Assembly: GCA_024305405.1 (NCBI GenBank) | Contig: JAKNDB010000107.1 | Span: 496,001-560,000, forward strand | DNA: 64,000 bases | From: Dirofilaria immitis | Lineage: Eukaryota > Nematoda > Chromadorea > Rhabditida > Onchocercidae | Direction: 5' to 3' | Part shown: positions 49,361 to 59,600 of the stretch, piece after piece | How the letters are laid out: the number at the start of each line of letters is the position of its first letter | Numbering within the stretch: position 1 is the first letter of the stretch | Made by a program: the position numbers and the translations under genes | Notes under the pieces: generated by a model | The model's database searches: none | Told to the model about the DNA's origin: nothing | The model's input: the letters and a program-made list of their open reading frames with translations, nothing else

Positions 49361-49497
49361 ACGCAAATAAAATCAATAATTCCACGCAAATAAAATCAAT
49401 AATTCCACGCAAATAAAATTAAGTTAATTCCACGCAAACGAAATTAAGTTAATTCCACGTAAATAAAATTAGTAATTCCACGTAAATAAAAGTACAA
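49361..49497. repeat. Short tandem repeat of 20-25 bp, about six copies
   Basis: Units of the form CCACGCAAATAAAATCAATA recur with changes (CGCAAACG, CGTAAATA) at 49361-49497. Confidence 0.85.
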
Positions 49498-49809
49498 AAT
49501 ATCCGTTCTTGAAGCTACTAATCTATATGCAATAATTGAAAGAATGGATATGAAGCTACACGTATAATTGTTATGAGCACGTGCAATATCGAACTATTAC
49601 TCGAAGAATTGCTTTGCTATTTACAGTAATCATTATAATATAAACAATTGATAGAAGGAGCTCATTTCATCTCTTCTTCTCTTTGTTGATTGACGTAATC
49701 TTCTTACTTCTTACATTCCATTGCATGGGAATCTTTAGTATATGCTATCCATGCAAAAGAAAGAAAGAAATTATTTGGATAGCAATGATAGATTAGAATA
49801 TCCAGAGAA

Positions 49810-50055
49810 TATGAGTGCATTAAATATGATAAGGGAATCGGGGAGGGAGGGATGAGTATATTAAATATGATAAGGAAGTCGGGGGAGGGAGGGATGAGTA
49901 TATTAAATATGATAGGGGAGTCGGGGGAGGAGGGATGAGTATATTAAATATGATAGGGAGTCGGGGAGGGAGGGATGAGTATATTAAATATGATAGGGGA
50001 GTCGGGGGAGGGAGGGATGAGTATATTAAATATGATAGGAGAGTCGGGGAGGACA
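49810..50055. repeat. G-rich 41-bp minisatellite, about six copies
   Basis: Unit contains GAGTATATTAAATATGATA and then GGGAGTCGGGGGAGGGAGGG; spacing is 40-42 bp. The G-rich half has four runs of at least three G in most copies, all on the plus strand, so intramolecular G-quadruplexes are possible. The antisense Pro/Ser/Leu ORF across it is an artefact. Confidence 0.93.
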
Positions 50056-50642
50056 AAAGTAATGATTAAAGAGGGATGTTATTTAGAAATTTAATAATAT
50101 GAAAGAAAAATCCATATCAAAAGATTAAATAGTGATAAACAAAAAGTTGGTAAATAATTAGTGATAATATATTCCAATTTTAGACGTTACATGAGTTTCA
50201 TCTATGCAATAGGTTAGAGGTCACTCGTAATCTAATATAATATACTGACCGATGAGGATATAATTTGAAGTAGTAATGATTTCCATTATTCTCGATATGC
50301 ACCTTATTGTACATAAAAAATTGAAATGAAAACAAATATAAATTTAATTGGAAAGAATTAATTTGAAGTTGATAAAAATAAATGAAAAAAAAGATATTTA
50401 TCTTCTTTTATGACAATAAAAGAAATTTGAATTAGATGAACAAATATTTACAAACAAAAGTTTTTATTTGCTATTATATTTTGGATGATGATTAACTAAC
50501 TAATCATTAATCAGATAAAATTTCATTCATAAATCTTCGTATGAATATAATTCTTTAAAATTCCAAATAATTTTATAAAAACATTTACCTGCTAATAACA
50601 TATAATTTTTGCTTAATCATAAAGATATGAATTTATTTACCG

Positions 50643-50690
<48 letters not shown>

Positions 50691-51892
50691 ATGATAGATC
50701 TACATGATTTGTGGATAGAGATGTTGCAAAAGGAGTCAAAATTAAACGTATTTCACGCTCTTTTCACGTTTATTGTATTACGAATTCCAATATGTCGCAG
50801 CATAACATATATCGATGATAGCAAATTCTACTTGTATATATAAAGATTAAACTTTATTAATTCAACGTAACATCATATTATATATGGATCGGTGAATAAG
50901 TGATAAATGAGCATATATTATCAATTTGATAAGTTTATTTGTTTATAGCTTTTTATAGATATTTTAATAATTATATACTCTGTTCATATATTTATTTATC
51001 TTTTATCTCTCAAAAGAAATTCGTAAAGTTTTAATGTATATAAAGAATGAAAAATCATATATAAAATGATAAAGAAGTTAAGAAAATTGAAAATAATAGT
51101 TATACTAGATTGAGAGAAAATGCGTAAAACAACAAACATAGTAGTTTGACATAATAGTTTGGTATAAAATTTTTATTGGCATTTTTGGAAGTATTATTTT
51201 GGTCAGTTTATAAATATTAATTAATTTGCAGAAGAGAAATTGAAAAGTTTTAAAAATGAAATGAGCAAAAAGAGCAATTGAAATGTATCTGCAAATTATT
51301 AATATTTAGCATATATCATTTTAATTTACTAATTTATAAATTATTAAATTAAAATGATAATAATAATTGAGGTATAAAATTGTATAATATTTCTAATTGC
51401 TATTAGATTGTATAATTTTTAGTCATATTAAAATGCAAAATTTATTAATTGTTAAAATTGATAAAGTCTGATAAAACATTAATTATCAATTTTACGTTGA
51501 AATTTAATTCAATTTTTATGCCGAAGTATTATTTTTATGAAGAAGAACCGTTTCTTTTTTTTTTCTTGTAATAACTTTTTCACTATAATTAAATTATAGC
51601 AAAAATTTTAAATAAAACATATGTATCTTCTCATAGGATTCAAACAATGCAAATCTCGTTTTGAGGTTATATTGATTGAATATGATATGCATTTGATAAA
51701 ATTCAATAGCTAATATGTCACACAATGAAAGCTATCATGATGATAATTTTGATAGCAAAATTTTTAACAAATAAATATAGTTATGAATATATGTGTTCTG
51801 AAAAAAAAAAAAAGATCTTCCACAATTGATAAGAATACATAACGCTTGTAAGCTGTTCCTTATCAGTTAATTATCATCTTGTTGCAAGCAAT
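50056..51892. other. Region upstream of the K-Cl cotransporter gene
   Basis: Contains a (TA)n microsatellite at about 50648-50687. No exon is recognised before 51893; the promoter is presumably here but no element can be named. Confidence 0.45.
50648..50687. repeat. (TA)n microsatellite
   Basis: About 20 uninterrupted TA units. Confidence 0.95.
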
Positions 51893-53699
51893 ATGTCTAT
51901 TCAACCACAGTAAGTTTCTTATTTTCTTTTTTTTTAAGTTTCTTATATTTTTTCGGATTGTTTTCATGCATGCAACTTATTGTAAATCTGCGTGCAATTT
52001 ACGTACAGCTTACGTGAAGATAATTTCCACATGAGCTTACGCAACTTCCATCGTTTTTTTCTTTGCATAACGAAGTTTAAAACATTAATTAATTAATTAT
52101 TCTGTTGAGAATTAAAGTTGACAATAAAGCAGTCTTTGAAAAAAAAAAAAACACTGTAAATGAATGATGCATTGATGATATATGCTTTTATCATTTCATC
52201 TATTGATTTCTTATTTTGCAAAATGATTAACGAACAAATTATTCAAATCAAAATGACGAAGATTTTTCAAACTTTGACGAATTCAAAAATTCATACATTT
52301 TTTAACATTGCTAAAAATGACATACAACTATTGCGACACTAAGTTTTCCATTGATACATAAATAATATCCTTCAAAACAAAAGAAATCAATGGACAATAT
52401 TTATTTTGCGAGAATAGAAAAATTTGATAAAATTTATAACTTATCATTTACAACATGCTAATATCGCATAAAAATTCAATGATTTAATTTGTAGCAAAAT
52501 ATTTTTCTTTGATTCGCCAAAAATTCTTCGATTATTATCATTTCATCATACCTATAATTTTAAGAAATTATTTCATTTTTTTTGTTCCGATAATATTTGC
52601 TAATCTTATCAGCTAATAATCTTGAATAATGTTTCTGCAAAGGAAAAAAAAACGATCAATTGTTGATAAATTAAACAAAATATGCAACGAAAAAGTTTTA
52701 TTTCTATATCATTTTATTTGGTTTATTGAAAGAGACAAATGATTGATTTATTGAAAGATAAGTGATTATTTTTAATTTTAATAAATTATTTGTGAAAACA
52801 AATAATTTATAATTAATTAATTTTGAAAATATTTAAAAAGAAATCGATTCAAAAAAATTTTGTTTAAAATTGAAAAACATTCTATTTACTTTAATTTAAA
52901 TGTTAAATACTTAATTTTTATTTGTAACTTTTTTCATCGATTAATTTGATTCAGAATTGTTCGAAGGGTTTATTTCATTTCATCTAACAAAAATATTCTA
53001 ATAAATCAATTTATTCTATCTAATCATTCATTTACATTTCATTTGACATTTTAGATTTGTAGTGCAGATGGATAGCAAACTACTTAAATTTTGTTATGAT
53101 TACAATTTTATGCTTTAGAAATGAAAGGATTACAGTTTGGATTGATAATGGTGATAAGAAAGCAGAACTTCATACTAAAACACCTTGTTGTGATACTAAT
53201 AGTACGCTTGATGGAAGTAAGCATATTTCTTATTTTTATTTTTAAAATAAGTTTAACTGTAAGGCATATAAAAATAATGATGTAAATATTTAGCATATAT
53301 TGTTTAAATATTTCTTATAATAAAATATTTTTGTTTGTTTATTTTTCTATGCTTTTAATACAAACTTAAGATGATGATTTTTGTTTATCCTAAATTATGG
53401 AATTCAATTCTTATTCAATATATGATTTTATTCATAAATGAGCCGATGTATTTAATTCTGAAATTTACAATTTCAGAATTAAACTTTTAATTGCTTTATT
53501 TCTAACATTATATTTAATCTTTCATACTGAAATATCCTTTGTAATAATAGTATATAAAACATATATGACATTACAGGTGTTGCTGCGGCAAATGAACTAT
53601 CATTATATGCTGGCCATAAAAGTATACCATTAATTACAGCATTTTTAAAAGTTTCAATGTACAAAATGTTGATGATGATGATAATGATATACGAAAAAG
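51893..53699 (+). CDS. KCC exons 1-3: cytosolic N-terminus
   Basis: Exon 1 encodes only MSIQP plus two bases before GTAAGT. Exon 2 (53119-53216) reads [14 protein letters not shown]; exon 3 (53577-53699) reads AAANELSLY and then an acidic [10 protein letters not shown] tail. Phases 2, 1 and 0 fit. In exon 3 one base is missing near 53656 (CAATG where CAAATG is needed) and one in the A5 run 53694-53698. The start is the ATG at 51893, the only one that joins exon 2 in frame. Confidence 0.8.
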
Positions 53700-56600
53700 G
53701 TGTGATAATTTCATCACTTTTTTTTCAATGTATTTCTTACGAATTAAAATTCATTTTGAAAGTTTGTAAAAAAAAAAGAGAGAAAAGAAATTGAGACATA
53801 TTGATGATAAGAAGATGATAAGAATTTATATAATTTAATATTTGTAACAGCAAATAATATTCTTCTTTTTTTTCTTTATCATCGCAATTAGAAAATTAAA
53901 AATAAATTTTGGAGATATAAATAATTAAAATATAATATGTTGTATTTGAATTTTTGAAAGTAAAATAAATTTTTTCGACTTTCTTTATGCATAAAAATAT
54001 GTATACATAATAACAATATGAGTTTGATAATTTATTTATCAATATTATTTATTTATTTATTTATCAATAATACAATATTTGATAATTTATTTATCAATAT
54101 TATTTATTTATTTATCAATAATACAATATTTGATAATTTATTTATTATATATAAAATTAAATTGTAATTATTTTGTTAAGGCAAATCTTGGCATTATTTT
54201 GGGTGTTTATTTACCAACTATACAGCATATCTTTGGTGCAATCATGTTTCTACGATTATTTTGGATTGTTGGTATTATGGAATTGGCCAATGTATTGCAA
54301 TGACTTTTCTATGTATGTTATGTGTAAGTGCCATTTTAATTGAACATTAATTATGGAAAGATATGAAAAATGAAATTCTCGAAAAATAACTATCAGAGCT
54401 AATCGAATGTTACATTCCAATATTGTTGATTATTTATTTGTTTCCGAAAGCATAGATATTTTTTAGGTTATAATAAAACAAAATTATTTTTTTAAAAATT
54501 AATTTCTATCTAAACGATTTGCAATTTGTTTACTACTACTACTACTACTACTAATTATCATATTAAATCAGAATAATCAAGTCTCGTTATTCATTGAATA
54601 CTTTAAAATGATGTTATTAATCATGTTATTGAATTTAAAACTAATTTCATTTATTGCAGACTCTCTTAACATCTATCAGTTTAAGTGCCGTAGCAACTAA
54701 TGGTGTAATCGAGACCGGTGGTACTTATTTTATGATTTCACGAAATTTAGGACCTGAATTTGGTACAGCTGTTGGCTTATTATTTTATTTAGCCAATGCA
54801 TGTGCATGCGCTATGTATATCGTTGGTGCAGTTGAAGTGTTTCTTGCAAGTTTTATGATTTTATATTAGTATTTTAAATATGGCTTGTTTATCTTAATTA
54901 AAAATTCTTATTAATCAATTTCGTAATTTAATTTTATTATTTTAAAAATTTTTCTCTCTAATTTAAATTATAAGTTTAGCTATATCTAGCACCAAATATG
55001 ACAATTGGTAGTCAAGAAGTACACGATGATACTGGTTAGTTGGCTTTACAATTTTTACTTATTAATTTATTTTTTAATTTTATATACACTAAAGATAAGT
55101 ATCAGATTTTTCCATTCTCAAGAGAACATTATCATTCAAGAAATATAAACTTTGAAATAGTTTTGCTAAATTTTAGGCTTAACCGGAATGATGTCGAATA
55201 ATTATCGTGCATATGGTACTATCATTTTGTTACTTTTGTTTGCTGTCGTTGCACTTGGTGTTCGATTTGTGCAATTCTTTGCACCTGTAATTAACTATTT
55301 GTTTAATTCAAATTATATAAATTTTAAATGTAGCTATCGACCAGAAACAATTGTAGATAGAAAATGATTAGCTCCTTTTATTATCTATTTTTAATTCATA
55401 TTTCAATGATTTTTCGTTGTTTATTTGATTAAAAATAAAGTTTAGTTTTTCAATAATTTTATATTTAAAAAAGTTAATTAAAATATCTTAAAAATAATTG
55501 CTTAAATTATTTTTATGCTCTAATAATTTACATATATTTTCTTTTGATTTAAATAATCAATATTTGAGCGCAGATTAAATTTAGTTTTTAAATTTCTCAA
55601 AATTAATATTCAATTTAGATTTCTTTGGTCTGTGTATTAATCTCGATAATAGCAATCTTTGCTGGTGTCATCGAAAAAGCATCATATCAAGCAATCATCG
55701 AGTATGTTACCTGGATAATCTTTTATTACATGCTAGTACATATGCATCAGTTAATACCACCAATGAAAATCTTTGTTCTTATTGCAATTTCGATAATCCG
55801 AAACTTTTGGATGCTATTTGTTACAATAATTCATCGATTGATTCATGTGGTAATCATACATTAACATGTGAAAAAGCTTTCCCGGAATTCGAAGTGGTAT
55901 TTTTCTTGGTGTGTCTTTATACTTATTCATTTCGAGATTTTTGTATGTTTTATATTTTAATAAGCATTTTTTAAACATTTCTTTGTCAACTAAACGTTTA
56001 TTAATTTTCCATATACTTTAATCCGATATATCTTATTAAATTCAACCATAAATGCATATTCGAATCTTTTAATTTTCAGCAAATTTGGGTAGTAATTATA
56101 TGGAAGAAGGTGAAGTAGCACCAAAGCAATATGTTATTGATAAAAATTAGAAATTTTTCAGGTAACAAATTTTTTTTTTCGTTTTAAATCTTAAAAATTT
56201 CAAATAAAAAAGTGCTACTTTGAGATTAAAAGATTTTTAATTAAAATGAAAATAAAAACAATAGGATTTCAAAAATAAATAAATAAATAAATAAGAATAG
56301 AACATGTGAAATAAATTAATTTATTGGAAAAAATAAGAAATTTTTCGCTTATTACTTCTCGTCTTCCTATTCATCAATTTATTTTTTGGCTTTCTTGGAA
56401 AAAAAACGATTATCATGATATCATAACTATTTAAAAGCATTATTTAAATTGAAATATTGGAGCTTAAATTTAATCCTTCTTTCTGTTTGTTTAAAAGATT
56501 AAAAGAGATATTTCAATTTTATAGCTTATTTATTCTTTATTTCTTACTTTCTATATATATATATCTTGTATCATTTAATCATCGAATTACTTTGAATAAT

Positions 56601-59600
56601 ATCATTATATCAACATTTTTATGCAAAATTTTAGGATATTACAACAACATTTTTCGTCGTAATGGCAATTTATTTTCCAAGTGTTACAGGTATTATGACA
56701 GGAGCAAATATGAGTGGTATATTGTTGTTTATTCTTATTTATGATTATTGTTATTTATTCTTATTTATGATTATTGTTGTTTATTCTTATTTATGATTAT
56801 TGTTGTTTAGTAAAGAAAATTTTTTTACTCTTTCTGCTATATACATCATTCTTTTAATTATCTAATAGTACCAAGTTAATCTAGTATTACTCTAGGAATT
56901 TCTTCCTAAAAATTTTCTAAATACTATTGAATTAGGATATTGATTAAATAAATATTATAGTCGTAGATAATAATTAACAACAATAAGCATTATACTGTTG
57001 TTAGAGTTGATGATTCAAATTAGTAATTTCTTTCAGGTGATTTAAAAGATCCTCAAAAAGTATACCGCAAGGAACAATTGCCGCACAATTGACAACATCA
57101 ATCATATATCTTCTTCTTATCTTAGCTTTCGGATCAACAATAACAGGTAAATGAATCTACTTTTTTTTTGCATGTTATTGTTGTAGAATAAAAACAAAAC
57201 AAGATATTCTATTTTGTATTTATATGTTTAGATGCATTGACGAAACTTTTCAAACTTATCGCTTCAATTTTTGCAACATTTTATTTTCATATTATATTTG
57301 CCTAAAATTTATTTTTAATTATATGGTATTTTATTAAATCTATAATTACAATTTTAGGCCCAGTATTACGTGATAAATACGGCAAAAGTATGATTGGTTC
57401 TGGTATGGTAGTAGCTGAATTAGCTTGGCCATCACCATGGATAATAATGATTGGTGCATTTACATCATGTTTTGGAGCTGCATTACAATGCCTTTGCAGT
57501 AAGTAAGCTTCATTTATGATTATTTCCAGTTTTATCAATGATAAAGTCAATCGATAATCTTAATTATCTTCATAGTTATAGGTGCTCCACGTTTATTGCA
57601 ATCAATAGCAAACGATGATATTTTACCATTTTTACGATCATTTCAATTACTAACACGATGGAATGAACCATTTCGATGGTATATAAAATTTTCAATTTTT
57701 TTTTTTACCAGAATGATACAAAAAAAATTGTCCAATCATTTACTTTAATTGATTATAATAATGCATATAATCATTATCATGATTATTAAATAAAAACTTT
57801 TAAAATTTCATTAATTTGATCGTTCTTCTTTTTTCCATCTTTCTAACTTACTTATTTTTAATTAAAATTTTCTCTTCCTTTTACAGCCTAATTTTAACAG
57901 TGTTAATAGCCGAAATGATCATATTGGTAGCAGCATTGGATCGAATTGCACCAATTGTTGATTTTTTCTTTTTAATGTGTTATGCATTTATTAATCTCGC
58001 TTGTTTTTTGCATTCCATCCTTGGTGCTCCAAATTGGAGGCCTCGTTTCAAATGCTACCATTGGTAGAGTTTTAATCGAAAAATTTATAAATCAAGAAAT
58101 TATTCGTTAAGTTATTTTTATAACATATATCTATTCATGAGTTAAAGTTTGAGAACAAAATAAATTATTCAAAAATGTATTAAATATCATTTCGCATATT
58201 TTCCATTTGTTAACTTTTGATAAAAAAAAAAAATTTCTTGTCAAATAATTTCGAAGAATTCATTTTCAGGACATTATCACTATTTGGAACATTATTATGC
58301 TTGTTTATAATGTTTTCAACTCATTGGATTTATGCTATTATCGTTACAATGCTTTGTGGTATGATCTATAAATATGTATCATGGAAAGGGTATATATTTT
58401 ATAAAATTATTTGGAATTTTAAAAATGAAAATAAAATACAATTAATTTATTATATTAAATACGAATTATTACATTGCAGTTAGTTTTTTCTATTTTCAAT
58501 TTTTTGATATCAAATTTTAAATAAATATTTTAATTAAAAAATTTTTTCCAACGATTAATAATTTATGAAATTGTTTTGTTTGAATAATAATTTTCATTCT
58601 TCATAAAATTAGATTTCAATTTTAAATTTATGTGAAAATATCGATGTGTCAATATTTCAAATATGCTAATTATTTTATTAGCTAAAGGTTATTTATTTAT
58701 TTAAGCATGAAAGTGAGAAAAACTTAATTAAAATTTTTAGCAATAAAAAGAATGGGGCGATGGAATGACAGGACTTATACTTAGTACAGCGCAATTTTCA
58801 CTTTCAAAATTGGAAGATAAGCAGCCACATCCAAAAATTGGCGACCACAATTACTACTAATTGCAAATCTACCATTAGCCGAAAATTGGCGACAAAGCGA
58901 AACCACTCGGAAATTAATTAGTCTTGCAAGTCAGCTCAAAAAGGTCGTGGTTTAACTGTTGCTGTAGCACTACACGAAGGTCAATCAACCAGTAAGAATG
59001 CTAAGGTAAATAATTCATTAATAATTCTTGCAAATCAACATTAACATTTCGTTGTTAATTAGTAAATAACAAGAAGCGGAGATTTTCATTATTCAATTTG
59101 AATGATAGAAAATATAGAGGATAGATATATAATTATAACGACTTTATATTATTATAAGAGTAAAATTTCTGTTTCATTAAGAATGAATAGCATTAATGAA
59201 TAAACAAAAATATTTCATAAAGGTATATGCTATTATACTATGTAAGCTCATTTTTTCAATGATTTTGTCTCAATGAATTTTTCAAATAAACATCAAATCA
59301 TAGTAGAAAATTTAGAATGAATAATTACGCAGTAGGTAGAGAAATACTTTCTCTATTGTAGTCTCAAACTTCGATAATTAAAGCTTCCGAATGTAAACGA
59401 ATCGATCGTGATGAATTTTATTGAGACAATAATTACGTTGAACAAAAATAATCTCGAGTAAAATATAAGAGTTTAAAGCGAAGAAGAATGAGAATGAGAT
59501 CAGCAGCCGAATGATGTAAGAGAGCAGTAAGAATAAAAAACTGCTGGTATTGTTTAACTGCTTGAAACATTCTTCCATTTAACCTCTAGAAGCTCATTTT

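Noticed and set aside
49820..50056. Minus-strand Pro/Ser/Tyr repeat ORF
   Set aside because: Antisense reading of the 41-bp minisatellite.
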